Below, piece after piece: positions 1-11,609 of a stretch of 64,000 bases of DNA. The notes under the pieces are model-generated. The model ran no database searches. It was not told where the DNA came from and saw nothing but the letters and a program-made list of their open reading frames with translations. The stretch's first letter is position 1, and each line of letters starts with the position of its first letter. The DNA comes from Andrena cerasifolii (lineage: Eukaryota > Arthropoda > Insecta > Hymenoptera > Andrenidae). The position numbers were made by a program, and so were the translations under genes. The DNA is taken from contig NC_135119.1 in assembly GCF_050908995.1 (NCBI RefSeq), positions 2,604,001 through 2,668,000 of the forward strand. Reading direction: 5' to 3'.

Positions 1-6
1 GACGCA

Positions 7-925
7 TTCCACTACAACCATTCACTGGCCCAGCGTTCGGAGGGCTGCCCGCGACCACTGGACAGCAGTGATGCCCGAGTTTTGAAAATTTTAGGATGGT
101 CTCTTCCAAATTAACGTCGCAAAAAGATGTCTCGCACCCCAGATTACTACAATGAGGTTTCAAAACAATGTCGACTGGTCTCGTAACCGTCTTAATTTAA
201 AATTTTTTAGCTACGCCAGGGTTGACCGCGGGGCTATACCCCTGTACAGAGAGATTTTTCGTCACCTGCGTGTAAAAGCCACAATAATGGCGCATCGTTC
301 TAAAAAATGGCATTAACGGAAGCCAGTATAGACGTGGCGTTAAGTAGCTAAAAGATTAAAACATTCAGACACAAAAATTGTTGAAAAAAATTCAAACATC
401 GCTACAATCAAAGACACGTCCCATTAGTTACCCTCTACGTCTGACCTAAGCATGCACTGCATTAAGGATACAATTATAAGAAAGAAAACCAGAACAATAG
501 ATTCTGAGGTTTGCAGAACTGACACATAATTGAATAAAAATTTAATTTCTGAATTTATGAACGTAATGATACAAAACAACTAGCCTATTGTTTATCTACA
601 CCATGAATTTTAAAAGATCATTAAATACAATATCAAATAAACAATTTACAAAAGCTTTTCACAACAATTATGGTTAAAGAATTGATAAAAAAAATTAAAT
701 AAACATAAAATAAGTTAAATTATCCATCATTAACAGGGAATAATGTTTCCTCATTTTTCAGCGCAAATTACATTTCAGTATTTTTTACAGTTCAAAGTTA
801 TACGAAAAAGACCCCAAATTCTTTAACCTGGGCCAGGAAATTCCAGATAGCTGTTTGCGACGTTAATTCCTAAAATTTTCCAAGCTCAGGGCATCGCGCC
901 GGGTCGGTGAATGGTTGTAGTGGAA
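7..925. mobile_element. Terminal-inverted-repeat element, non-autonomous
   Basis: The first bases (TTCCACTACAACCATTCAC) reappear inverted at 907-925, and the match continues inward imperfectly for about 130 bp, including shared GATGCCC and ATTAACGTCGCAAA blocks. The interior is AT-rich with no protein resemblance. No target duplication can be read, because the left end touches the window edge. Superfamily unknown. Confidence 0.6.
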
Positions 926-929
926 TTCG

Positions 930-2480
930 TCCGTGAGTGTTGACATTTTCGTCTGTTCGCACGCGCTTAGGTTACAACTTTAACGGATGTCCTTGTACAG
1001 CCGGAGCAAGAGACAATATGTAATTGGTAGACCGAGTGAAATTACGCACCAGCGAGACATTCTCCATCACCAACTAAGAGCTAACCGCTGGGTCCAGATC
1101 TGGCTGTGTGTACGTCCAGGAGGGTTAAGTGCGCAGGAATAACGTATGCGGAGGGGTCCAAATCGCCATCTGTCTTTCTTTAGGTGTTTCTGGGCTCAGC
1201 AAAGCACAAATTTGAAAGGAGGTCGACGCAGGCTGGATCTCGCGCAGCCCCCGGACTACCTGTTTTGTTTCTCTGTTCCCCCGCAACAGATCTTGCCAGT
1301 TTTGCACAGTAAGACGGTTGGGAAATGGTTTAACACATTAAAACAAACATATTTCGGGTATTAGGACAAGGGAAGTGACAAAAATATTATGAGATAAAGA
1401 CTTCAACCCCTTTCAGGATCAAAGAGTCGCCATGTGTTTATATCAATTGGTGTAGATGCTCGGTACTGAAGGAGCACGAGTTCAGAAATGAGCTCACCGC
1501 TTTGGAACGGACTTCTTATCCGTCGGAGAAATCTGGCAAATGACGGTCTAAATCCCACTCGAACTAATGTTGCCTCCAAGCCAGCTGTAAAGTCCGGTCG
1601 TCCGCTCCCGGCTTTTGGAGGCGAGGACCCGGGCCCAACCGGAGCAAGACCATTCGTTCCATCTCCACCTCTGACTCCTGAGATCTTGTCGTACGTTTAG
1701 CCTGCGGCAAGGTGCGAACGAAACGGATGCCCCCCCCCCCCCCCCCGCCCGTGGATGGGAAGTAAGGATTCATTTACGGCATCTCCTGCTTGTATTATGA
1801 AACAACTAAGTAGGGAGACTGGTGGCGGGGAGCTTCCAGGCACACCGTGAACTCCACGGCGTCGCAACAATCCATCGGGACCTGGTCCCGGTGGTAGTGG
1901 TGCCAGAGAAAGCGGAGGTCTTTCCCTAACTGGCTGGACCATGAGGAGATAAACCTCTATGGTAAATCGTTAACCCCAGGCCCTAGGTGTGGCTGAGACG
2001 CGTGCACCCGATAATAAGAGCGGGTGTGTGGGTTGGTGAGGACATTAACCACTAGCGTCAATCTTTTAGGCACCTGCCGATACCCGAAAAAGGCCCTTGG
2101 CTTGGGGCATGGGTCAATGGCTTCCTGTAGTACACAGCTCTGCCATGGGTGATCTTTACAACCGCTATTGTCGTGGGAATTTTATGGAATCTTTTGAAAA
2201 CAACGGAATTTTCTGAAGTAATGATGACTCGGCAAGCGTGGTGTGTTTAACGGGGCAGATACGTCACGTGACCTCGCCGATTTGGCAGGTCGGTATTACA
2301 GGAGTTTTTTTCTGCACAGAAATGGTAATACCGATAGATACGCGGCTACTTTGTGAACGCGAGAGGGAGCTGTTTGCTACTTCGATATTCTATTCTGAAT
2401 GTGGAAAGAAATTCCCAGCTGTTGCGTTGTACTTGTAAAAATTTAAACGGAAAGTCTGCTGGTAGGTCAAACGTAGAAAA
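930..2480. other. Unassigned non-coding stretch with a GC-rich block and poly-C run
   Basis: There is no convincing gene. Bases 1480-2220 are markedly GC-richer than their surroundings and hold a run of about 16 C near 1731. The ORFs of 60-80 codons on both strands overlap each other and show no recognisable motif. The block could be an untranslated part of a retrotransposon, but nothing proves it. Confidence 0.4.
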
Positions 2481-2489
2481 TTCATTGTA

Positions 2490-3413
2490 TGGGAGACCAG
2501 GGTAGGTTGTAACACGGGGTAAATTGTAACATAAGTAAAATCTTTTGAACGACAAATCCGGTAACCCACAGCATGCGAGAGCTACTTGACGATATTAGCA
2601 CCATCGGCTTTACTGACACAAACGAGCGTTATGTATTCATTTTGTGGTTAAAGCCCTGAATTTTAGTATGTAAAGTACGTAATTAAATTTTGTCTTAGTA
2701 CTTTTATTTCAATTAACCGTCATTAGAAACTGTTTGAACATTTGCTTCTTTGTCGCAAACGAATCAGTACACAATGGTTTATTATAATGTATACGCATTT
2801 TAGTAATTTCATGTTTAGTTTCTCGTTTGCTGAGATTTTTATGCGTTTTAACGCAAAAATTCAAGCTCAGGGTAAATTGTAACATGTTTCTACTTACTCC
2901 GCTCTAAATGGTGATAAAGCAAACATGCTATTTGCTGACACACCGGAAAAAGATGCTCTAGACGGACAATAAAACAATCGAGAATCCAAAAAGTAGAAAA
3001 AAAGTATGTAGGCAAAAGTAAAGAAACCGGAGAAGATTTTGATAGAATCAGATGAATAAGCAATTACTATTTAACTCATGTATATCAAATGTTTAATAAT
3101 GATCTGTGTTTTCATTTATATTTTTTACAAATATTTGTTTATGTTCATATTTGTATTTAAATAAGTAAAAACAAATGTACTACAATTTACCCTAGATGGT
3201 GTTACTTTTTACCCCGGACTGGGGCACATTGTAGCAAAGGTTCAGATTTGTTTAAGATGAAGTTAGATGTCTAAGTGTCCAAGATTTTGTCACGTACATA
3301 CAATGAATGAGTTTACCACATATGTAAATAGTACGCAAATTATTTCCTGATCAGGAAAACACTGTGAAAAAACTGTGAAAACTTTTTTTGTTACACTCTG
3401 CCCCGGTCTCCCC
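2490..3413. mobile_element. TA-flanked inverted-repeat element (Tc1/pogo-like size class)
   Basis: The left end TGGGAGACCAGGG and right end CCCGGTCTCCCC are inverted and lie directly inside TA dinucleotides (2488-2489 and 3414-3415), as expected for a Tc1/mariner/pogo-type target duplication. The subterminal motif GGGTAAATTGTAACAT occurs at 2517 and 2870, and inverted near 3182. No transposase ORF is present, so the copy is non-autonomous. Confidence 0.65.
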
Positions 3414-3528
3414 TACATTTTAATTACTTGAAATGTGCTTATGCTACAATATGCTACGTTGACAGTAAGGAATTATAAGTGAAAAGAAAAAATAGATGAG
3501 GGGAGATGTCCCCAGAAAATGAAGTTTG

Positions 3529-3543
3529 TTAGGTTAGGTTAGG
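3529..3543 (+). repeat. Three TTAGG units (interstitial)
   Basis: Three consecutive TTAGG pentamers, the insect telomere unit. The run is too short to be a telomere. A similar run lies at 35218-35230. Its value is as a weak lineage hint. Confidence 0.7.
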
Positions 3544-3945
3544 CATTTTTTTATTAGCAAAACGTTGAAGACACAGGAAAACAGTAAATTAATCGTTCCT
3601 CCAAAATTAAATTAGTATATTACAAAGTAAAAATAAAATATATTATGAAGTAATTTCGCATTACACGACCCCGGTTATATTGATTCCCACCTACGTATAT
3701 AAATTGTAATAACAAAAATGGTTTCACTATTTATTGCCTCCCCCCCCCCCCTCCACTCCCCTGAATGAAATCCTAGCTACGCCCATGCTGAAAGTTATAT
3801 ACTTATTATAAGATAATTAAACGTCCTATGCAGAAAGCAGTTATTGAACAAGCATTATATATAAAACTGTATTGGTGCAATAGTGACTTTAGATTGCAAT
3901 TGCTTATTCGATAGCTTTTCATATGCGGTAATGCACTCGCCGGTG

Positions 3946-4135
3946 CTACTGCGATGTTGTCATCGATTATACAGAAACAGAATTTGTTTATTTTTCATCG
4001 TATGAATATGAAAGTGACACCAATGGAAATTGACAGAAAATTATTGAAATCGGACTATTTTTAATGAAACGGGCTTTCAATTTTGCAAATAAATTTTTCA
4101 CGTAATTTCCTTAATTATGGTCTGAATCATATTAT
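3946..4135 (+). repeat. Dispersed repeat family A, copy 1
   Basis: This block, with ATCGATTATACAGAAACAG near the start and TTTTTCATCGTATGAATATG in the middle, recurs inverted at 32412-32606 and again at 42585-42740. Related sequence lies at 47555-47830. No ORF. The class is unknown; it may be a SINE or the end of a DNA element. Confidence 0.6.
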
Positions 4136-4581
4136 TTTTGGGGTGAATTTGATCGAGAATACATAAGGAATCGATTGACGTCACTATCGCAAAGATCTGA
4201 GTAGAAATTCCAGAACTTCAGATTCGTCAGTGCTTAGTGCGCAACGTTGTATTTCGAGCGACCAAGCCCACGAAACTCAGCGAGACACATGATTGTTGGC
4301 GAGCATCGCGTTTGACGACTCCAGCTAGAGAATCACCCCGTATAAATGCTACGAAACGATAGTACGACTATGAAGTGGCGCGCGTTTTAACTGCACTTTG
4401 ACAATACCGTAGATTCTAGGGCCTAGAATATTGGCTCCGTATTACGATGTTCTTCATCAGAGCACTGCATTAATGAATTAAAAAATAAATGGATTGGTCA
4501 ATTAGTTAAAATTAATGAACAGTGCATGATTTTAATGATGCCTAATGTAATTGCACTTACAAACTCAATTACTAATTGTAA
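4136..4581. other. No recognisable feature
   Basis: AT-rich sequence without a long ORF or clear repeat boundary, between repeat family A and the small TTAA-flanked element. Confidence 0.4.
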
Positions 4582-4585
4582 TTAA

Positions 4586-4675
4586 CACGTTGACTGTCGA
4601 TCGCTTCGATCGGTGTAATCAGAGTTGGACATAGAACAGAGATCACACAGATAGGTGTGGTCGGCAGTCAACGTG
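4586..4675. mobile_element. 90-bp TTAA-flanked miniature element (piggyBac-like)
   Basis: CACGTTGACTG at the left and CAGTCAACGTG at the right are exact inverted repeats, each abutted by TTAA (4582-4585 and 4676-4679). TTAA target duplications are the hallmark of piggyBac transposition. With 90 bp it can carry no transposase, so it would depend on an enzyme supplied elsewhere. Confidence 0.65.
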
Positions 4676-4679
4676 TTAA

Positions 4680-5527
4680 AATAATACTTCTTGACGTGCA
4701 ACATGAAGCTGCGCATGCAAATGGTTGGGCTCGGATTATCGAGAAAGACCTACCCACCCCACTGTTTAGCTGTCTCGCTGCGAGCGAGGACCTTCGGGTC
4801 CCAGTAGACCACCCGTTGACAGCTGAGAGCATTAAAACCGACAGGCCAGATAAAATATTCATGTTTTTGATAAGTGTCGATGAAAGTATTACCAATGGAG
4901 TTTTTAGGGTTTCTCGGGGGAAATGATCCCAAGCATGGAGCAATTCGTTCCATTTTTAGTGAACGTAGTGCGTGTCTTAATCGGGTATTCATAAGAAAAA
5001 ATAGACCCAATTGCTTCGCGTCTGGACTTATTTTCGTGGACATAAACTCACCAAACCATTGGTGGTAACACTCTTAGGTGTAATGAGAAATATGAACATT
5101 TTCATATTTAATACTGGATGACTCAAGTCGCCGTCGACTGATGGTCTCTCGCTGGTGCGCTGTTTCACTCACACTCCGTTTACGTCGTTCAGTCTCCTTG
5201 TCAAGCGGTACAGGCGAGGGCCCTGATAAGGGTGAATTTATTTTGGAAACCAAAGTCGCGTCATTCGTGACACCTAATCGCGAACAGATATATGTATGTA
5301 TCAGAAGAAGCAATGCAATTGCCCGTAGACTTGAAGCAACATTTCAATAGGTAAATGCAGGAAACTCTGGGATCAGGAATACCCAACCGACAAGGGAATA
5401 TCCCGAACCCGGAAATTCAAAAAATTCTGAACCTTTGTGGGAATTTATTATATAAGGAATTTCCTCCCGATTACGATGCTATTTTTGTTAACTGCCCAAA
5501 TTCACTCTAATGGGGTGTACCGTTAAG
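4680..5527. other. No recognisable gene
   Basis: Overlapping ORFs of 64-97 codons occur on both strands at 4657-5350, but they share sequence in different frames, lack known motifs and look like chance openings in balanced-composition DNA. Confidence 0.4.
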
Positions 5528-5720
5528 GAACTATGCTCCCTGTCATTTAAGAAGCAACCCGTTTCGCGCATGTAGAATGAGCTGATTGGCTCCGAAAAAG
5601 CGTTGGTGGGGGTACAGCCAATAGTGGCTTCTCCCGGCACCAATGAGCGTCAACCTGCGCAGAAACGGTCTAAACTCGTCGGTCAGCAGGTTCCTTCTTA
5701 AATGACAGGGAGAATAGTTC
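5528..5720. mobile_element. 193-bp inverted-repeat element
   Basis: GAACTATGCTCCCTGTCATT at the left is matched inverted at the right end (5688-5720) with one mismatch over about 30 bp. The interior is short and GC-richer. No clear target duplication is visible. It sits just upstream of the pogo-type transposase remnant. Confidence 0.65.
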
Positions 5721-6113
5721 TTGATCAGGCCCTAATTTTTTATCAGTTCATGAAATAAATCGTTCTTTTAAGTTTATGTAAATAAGTAATTGTTTGAAAT
5801 AATTACTAACATAAAAATTGATAATTCAAAAATATATGTGTTGTCTGTGAAAGCAGATAGTATTGTTAGTTTTCGTGAAAATAAATGTGTAAGGTAGCTC
5901 ACTTGAAGGAAGCCCCTGTTGAACGCCATCTCTTTCTGTTCGAAGTAAGAGATCTCTTCGATTTCTTTGCTGGTTGTTGCGGTATTAAAGGTTATTTTCA
6001 TACATTTTGCTTACAATAGTTTACTTCACAATGTAGTGCAAGAATTTTAGTATTATATGTATCATTTTGCTTTAAAAGTCAGTGATCATTATTTAGTTTC
6101 AATTTTTTCTTGT
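5721..6113. other. No recognisable gene between two elements
   Basis: AT-rich spacer. A 75-codon minus-strand ORF (5774-6001) has no motif that I recognise. Sequence at 5731-5745 (CTAATTTTTTATCAG) resembles the inner and outer end motifs of the transposon that follows and might be an additional end copy. Confidence 0.3.
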
Positions 6114-6276
6114 GGAACTAATTTTTGATCACCTGAATAAGAAGTAGGTTAGGACATTATAAAATTATAAAAAAATTAAAGATAGATGCTATAATACTAA
6201 AAATAAGTTTATTTGGTACTTTCTTTTTATTTAGTATCCGATTATTTTGTTCAGACAAGTGTTCGACAACCATAAA

Positions 6277-8597
6277 ATGCAGAAGAAGTGCACTTATAAA
6301 AATTATACCGAACGAACTCTAAAAACTAGCTCTAGAGGACATAAATAAAAATAAAATCACTGTGCGTGGTGCAGCAAAAAATATAACGTGTCCTTTCCGC
6401 CGTTACTACTAAAGCCCAAAAAGATCAAGAAGTACAAGAAGTGATAAAAAGATCTGGCCCAATGACGGTAGTATGTTCAGACGAGCAGAACTGATTAATA
6501 AAATGGATTCACCATATGAGTGCTACTGGCTTTCCAGTGCACCGCGATTTATTATTAAATAGTGCTGAGAAATTAGTAAAGGATTAAAAACGACAGACAC
6601 CGTTTATTAATCGAAGGCCATCAAAACGATGGTATAAATCTTTTTTAAGTCGACACCAGAGGTGGCATTAAAATTTGCACAAAATTTAACGCTTAGAAGA
6701 GCTGAGGTGTCTGAGGATGCTATTCGGAACTGGTTTGGAGAAATTAAAAGTTATCTACAAACAAAAAATTTCCTAGAAATCAATGACTCCAGGATTTACA
6801 ATTGCGACGAATCGTCCTTTTTATTAAATCCTAAGCCTAAGAAAGTTTTAACCTCGAGGACTCAAAAAACCACATATAACAGGATCACTTCTGACGAAAA
6901 GGAGTGTGTAACTGTTTTAGTAACAGGGAAAGCAGCAGGTCAGCTTGCTCCACCTATGGTGTTATATCCATATGAAAGAATTCCTTATAGTATATGTGTG
7001 GCTGCGCCAAAAGGTTGGTCCTTAGGGCATTTAAAAAATGGATGGATGACCCAGGAAAGCTTCTTTGAATATGTAACCAATAATTTTTATAAGTGGTGTA
7101 TTCAAATGCATATTGAATTTCCAATTACTTTATTCGTTGACGGCCACAACTCCCACTTGACATTGGCGCTTAACAATTTTTGTGTTCAAAATAAAATTGA
7201 ATTGATCGCATTATACCCAAATGCGACATATTTATTGCAACCGATGGATGTGTTAGTATTTCGACCATTAAAGCTGAATTGGTCAAAAGTTATCTTGGAT
7301 TGGAGGATACAAAATAATGGAATATCTGTCGATAAAGTAAACTTTGCACCTGTACTGAAAAAAGCCATTGATCTGCTCGATACAAAAAAAAATCTTAAAA
7401 ATGGTTTTAAAGCTTGTGGCCCATTAAAGCACCCAATCTCAGCCGATATCGTTAATTTTTCAAAACTTGTGAAATCAAACATCAACACAGACAATTTTGA
7501 AGTGGAAAATGAAGTAGTCTCGTGTTGTGTGAAATATATTGAAAGGAACATTGAACCAAATACATTGGAGTTATTTAAACAAGCACGACCAACTGGGGTC
7601 TGGACTGGAGATGAGAAAAATCAAATTTTTTTACTTTTGGCTTAAAGCCGTTCACAACAATGATGTTCGAATTAATCACACAGAAGTAGGAGAAAGTATA
7701 ACAAATATAGTAAATTCATAAAGATTACAATCAATGAAAATTATTTTATTTTTTGTTCATTTTTATTTATTTCACTGATTTAAAAATTATTGTTGTTGTT
7801 TGTTGTTGTTGTTACACGATCAGGATTCTGAACCAATAAAAGAACTTTTCTGTGACCGTTCAACAGTTATTATAGAAAATAATAATTTACATAATAATAT
7901 TCGTATCCCTGATAATTTTGAATTTAGTGTGCATGAAGATGGAACTCTTGAAGGTAATAAAAGCTGATCAATCGCTAACAAATAAAAATTTTAAAATATA
8001 CAGCAATGATCAAATTATTATTACAGAAAATTCAAATTTAACAATAGCAGATTCTCTGCAAGCATTAAATGCAATTTGTGACGAAAACATGGATCCGAAC
8101 AATAATTTAGAAACAAGTTCAGATTTAATTGAAAATATCCAACCGAACCTCGCTTCGCAGGAAAGTATTCCTACCGCAGAGAATCCTGCATCAAACAAAA
8201 AGTCCCTTCAAGAAGAATCAACCAAGAAAAGTAAAAACAGCACATGTTTAATAATATTAAAATAATAATAGTTATGTGCAGGTAATATGATCTAAATGTA
8301 TATCTACATTTCATTTCAGAAGATTCTCGAATTCCATCTCCTTTTAAAAGATGCGTTTATCGGCCTCAACAAAAAATAACAGAAAACAAGAGAAAACGAA
8401 TGGATAAAATACCTGCGGTAGCAACGTCAGAAGAATGGAGAGATTATCGCCAAAATATAGTTCAGAGAAAGCAAGAAGCAGAGGCAGAAAAAGAACGTAG
8501 AAAGATCGAAAGATTACAGAAATTAAAAATAAAGAAAGAAAAGGATGAAAAAAAAATTGAAGAAAAATTTAAACAAAACCATACCAAAAAATGTTAA
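6277..8597 (+). pseudogene. pogo/Tigger-like (DDE_1) transposase, frameshifted
   Basis: This would be a cut-and-paste transposase. An ATG at 6277 opens a psq-type helix-turn-helix start (KNYTERTL, then VRGAAK in another frame). A CENP-B-type second helix-turn-helix follows at about 6510-6640 (GFPVHRDLLLNSAEKLVKD, then RPSKRWYKSF), broken by a stop. After one more frameshift at about 6655, a 327-codon ORF (6662-7645) carries the catalytic core: D in YNCDES (residue 49), D in FVDGHNSHL (160) and D in LLQPMDVLVF (196), so DD35D spacing. A C-terminal part continues in other frames to 8597, with SPFKRC and a highly charged basic coiled tail; a small intron with GT and AG ends is plausible near 8281-8320. 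At least three frame breaks and stops show that it is inactive. The family call is firm; the exon structure is not. Confidence 0.8.
7794..7812 (+). repeat. Short GTT microsatellite
   Basis: Imperfect GTT repeat in the spacer downstream of the transposase core. Confidence 0.5.
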
Positions 8598-8742
8598 AAA
8601 GTCTTCTAGAAAAGTTTAAATAAATAATGTTTGACAAAGAATATATTTCATGATTATACATTGAATATTTATACAAAAAAATATCTGATCAAATATTAGT
8701 TCCTTACCTGATAAGAAATTAGTTCCCGTGTATTTTAGATCA

Positions 8743-9418
8743 GGCCTTCCCAAGTAGGGGAAATGCACTCCTAAAACAGATGTTTCGGTTCTCCCTCCAC
8801 CGGTGCGCCTTCAGCTAAGGTGGGACGACTCCTACAACCCTCTCTCCGAGGAGACAGTAACGTCGCTGGGAAGCATGTTGGGCGCTTTAGGGCGAAAGTA
8901 CCAAATGTGTCAAATTTTTATAGGAAATTTCATAATGACTTAAAAATAGTAGGAAAAATTAAAATTTAAACTAGCATTTCAAAATGACGTAAAAAGAATT
9001 ACAAAAAATATATTACATACATTGTTAAATTAAAATTTAAACTAGTTTAAATTTTAATTTTTAAACTAGTTTAAATTTTCATTTTTAAACTAGTTTAAAT
9101 TTTCATTTTTAAACTAGTTTAAATTTTCATTTTTAAACTAGTTTAAATTTTAATTTTTAAACTAGTTTAAATTTTAATTTTTAAACTAGTTTAAATTTTA
9201 ATTTTTCCTACTATTTTTAAATCATTATGAAATTTCCTATAAAAATTTGACACATTTGGTACTTTCGCTCTAAAGCGCCCAACATGCTTCCCAGCGACGT
9301 TACTGTCTCCTCGGAGAGAGGGTTGTAGGAGTCGTCCCACCTTAGCTGAAGGCGCACCGGTGGAGGGAGAACCGAAACATCTGTTTTAGGAGTGCATTTC
9401 CCCTACTTGGGAAGGCCT
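8743..9418. mobile_element. 676-bp foldback element with long near-perfect arms
   Basis: The left arm from AGGCCTTCCCAAGTAGGGG to about 8973 is repeated inverted, with very few differences, from about 9193 to 9418. The arms are about 220 bp, far longer than typical miniature elements, and the loop is a tandem array. No coding potential. Target duplications are not evident. The high arm identity suggests recent activity or gene conversion between arms. Confidence 0.8.
9039..9206 (+). repeat. 24-bp tandem repeat, seven units
   Basis: Units start at 9039, 9063, 9087, 9111, 9135, 9159 and 9183 with AAACTAGTTTAAATTTT followed by AATTTTT or CATTTTT. Each unit contains the palindrome ACTAGT. The array forms the loop between the foldback arms. 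Confidence 0.9.
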
Positions 9419-9697
9419 GTTATAGAACATGCAGGCTCAACTGTCCTCTTGGCGAGAGCGTTCAAGGCCAAGCCAATTCGACAACTGAGTGGGACTCGGA
9501 ACCCAAGAAGTGGGGATGGGCGCGCCCGCAAGCGCGTCTGTCGAGCATGCCTGCATTAATTTTTTCTAAAAAATGTTGCATTTAATAAATAACACTAATT
9601 TTTTTATTAACATGTGTATTTATTATATTAAATTATCATTGTTTTATTAATAAAAATGATTATTTTATTTGAATATAAAATTAATTGAATTGAATAA
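9419..9697. other. Short unassigned spacer
   Basis: It contains a GC-rich piece (9425-9560) with CATGCAGGC and GCATGCCTGCAT as possible short inverted ends, then AT-rich DNA. Nothing else is identifiable. Confidence 0.3.
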
Positions 9698-11264
9698 TTA
9701 ATTGAATTTATCATTTTTCAAAATTGGTGAGGTCAAATTTACAATCCCACATGTAATTGTGAATATTTGTTCACCCTTCTTTACTAATCCTATGGGCATT
9801 CGACAATTTAAAACTTTAAATGTTTTGAGTCTCTGATTGGATCGTTCAATATGCACCCGAGCTTTGGCAATCTCAGCACCAATAAGTGCTTCTTCCTTAG
9901 AAAACTGTGACTTTTCTTTCAAGAAAGGAGGACGAATTAATTTTACGTCATGGTCTTTACATAATTTATCAACTGTAAATCCCTTATCAACCATGAGAGC
10001 ATCATTTTTTTTCTACACAATTTATGATGCCACTCTGTTAAAAAAATTACATTATCAGATGTTCTTCCACCATACATGTTACTAATAAAACATATAAGGC
10101 CACCAGGAGTCACTCCTGTCATGAACTTAATACTGTATGTGAGTTTATATTGTGAATAAGTAGCTATTTGGCAACATAAATTCTTTGGTTTTTGTATAAA
10201 TATTTCTGTGCAATCTAATACCACCCCTCCATCTTTAAAATTCTTAAAACAAATTGGAATATTTCTAGAAATTTCATCCTTAGTTGCAAAATGAATTGCT
10301 TCCTTTAAACAGTGATATAACATGTGAATGGTATTTAAAATAATTTCTCTACAACTTGAAACTGATTGTCGCTTAAATAATACTTTAAAAATTGCACATG
10401 AAATATTGTGTTTTAACTTCATTAACGTCATTATAATTATGCTTCGAATATTTGTTTTTATTAACTTATATTGTGGATATGCCAATTGCACCACATTTAT
10501 TATAGTATTTAAAAGTTCAAAATTAGTTATTCAAGTTAAAGTATTTCAATCTTCTTGTAGTGTAATAGTTTCACTAAAGTCTGTTATTAAGTCTCCACTT
10601 TTTACTTGAATACCAACATTAATGAGTTTTATAATGTCTTGAATGTTTTCAATATTTCCATCCTCCCTTACATTGGAAGTAGAAGGAGTACAGAGATCAA
10701 CATTAATAAGATCATTTGATGCACAACATGTTTCTTCTTTTCTCTTTGAAGACGTCGATTTTGTGTTTCATTATTTACTTCAGTTTCTTTTGGTATCTCA
10801 TGCGTTCCTCTTGGCAAGTTGCATGAAGGTACTGCATCTTTTTTTAAACACCTTCTTCCTTTCCCATTTGTGTCTGAGATATCAAATGATAAAACTAACA
10901 ATTAACTTATTACATCAAAAGTTAACATACATTGTAAATTTAAATAGTTATGATTATGTGTTCAATCATACATACACTTACCTAGGAAAAAATAATTGGC
11001 TTGTTTAAAATGTAAAAAGCATACTTGCATATAAGGTGATACTTCCTTTCCTATTTTTAATGTTTGCTTCCACATTTTTAACCAACTAACTCTCTCATTA
11101 TTTCCAAAATCATTTTTAATGATTATTATTTCGTTAGGTTTAGGAAAGTAATGAAAACGGATTGTAGTGTCGATACTGGCTTTGCTCTTACAACCATATA
11201 CGGAGCAGTACATTTTGCTTTTAGTTTCCACAGATGGAAACCTAATTCCCGATGAATCTTCCAT
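9698..11264 (-). pseudogene. THAP + DDE_Tnp_4 transposase (ISL2EU/Harbinger-like), broken
   Basis: On the minus strand an N-terminal THAP zinc finger (11264-10982) shows the C-x4-C start (CSVYGC), a W in VSWLKMWK and the C-x2-H pair in VCFLHF. A 108-nt intron at 10981-10874 has GTAAGT and CAG ends and joins FFL to DTNGKGRR in frame. A linker follows, then two stops near 10540-10570, then a DDE domain of the DDE_Tnp_4 family: D in VVLDCTEIF (10494 ORF, residue 94), a frameshift in a T-rich run near 10010, D in MVDKGF, and E in HIERSNQRLK. THAP joined to DDE_Tnp_4 is known from ISL2EU-type elements. Two stops and a frameshift make this copy dead, but all three acidic residues survive. I could not find its terminal repeats. 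Confidence 0.8.
10874..10981 (-). other. Intron of the THAP-DDE transposase
   Basis: On the minus strand the donor reads CCTAG/GTAAGT and the acceptor GATATCTCAG/ACA. Removing these 108 nt joins the THAP exon to the linker in phase. Confidence 0.7.
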
Positions 11265-11609
11265 TGTTTGTGTAAAATATCCACCAATTATTTCAAATTC
11301 AAGTGATGTAAAACGATACTGACAGTGTCTATTCCCCTATTACATGTGACAGCTAACCTGATTTGAATGCTTTTCATTTTCGCCACCAGATTGCGTGGCG
11401 GAAATAAGAAATTGCCAATAGAATAATTCTCGTATGGCTGAGTGCTCCGTGCCCACGTTCTATATATGCAGACCGCCCCTACCATTATTTTACTTACTCG
11501 AAACGCATGACCCTTCTTTCACTGACTTAGGCAAACAACGCACCATAGCCAAGAATAATCCAAATCGGCGTGTGACATGAGGCAAACATTAATTAAATTT
11601 AAATGCTTA
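11265..11609. other. No recognisable feature
   Basis: This is the flank of the THAP-DDE remnant, presumably including its 5' untranslated sequence. No ends or repeats could be defined. Confidence 0.3.

Larger units (their letters stand above)
6114..8728 (+). mobile_element. pogo/Tigger-type DNA transposon, degenerate
   Basis: The span is set by candidate ends. GGAACTAATTTTTGATCA at 6114 is inverted near 8685-8705 with one mismatch, and a second, weaker copy ends at 8728. Between them lies the transposase remnant. A TA duplication is not clear. The right side is followed immediately by an unrelated foldback element at 8743, so the end may have been disturbed. Confidence 0.5.

Noticed and set aside
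3529..3543. Telomere or subtelomere boundary from TTAGG repeats
   Set aside because: Only three units here and two to three at 35218. Short TTAGG runs are common inside insect genomes.
4657..5068. Gene suggested by overlapping ORFs of 64-97 codons
   Set aside because: Frames overlap on both strands and no known motif or codon bias supports any of them.
9039..9206. Centromeric satellite
   Set aside because: Only seven 24-bp units confined to the loop of one foldback element.
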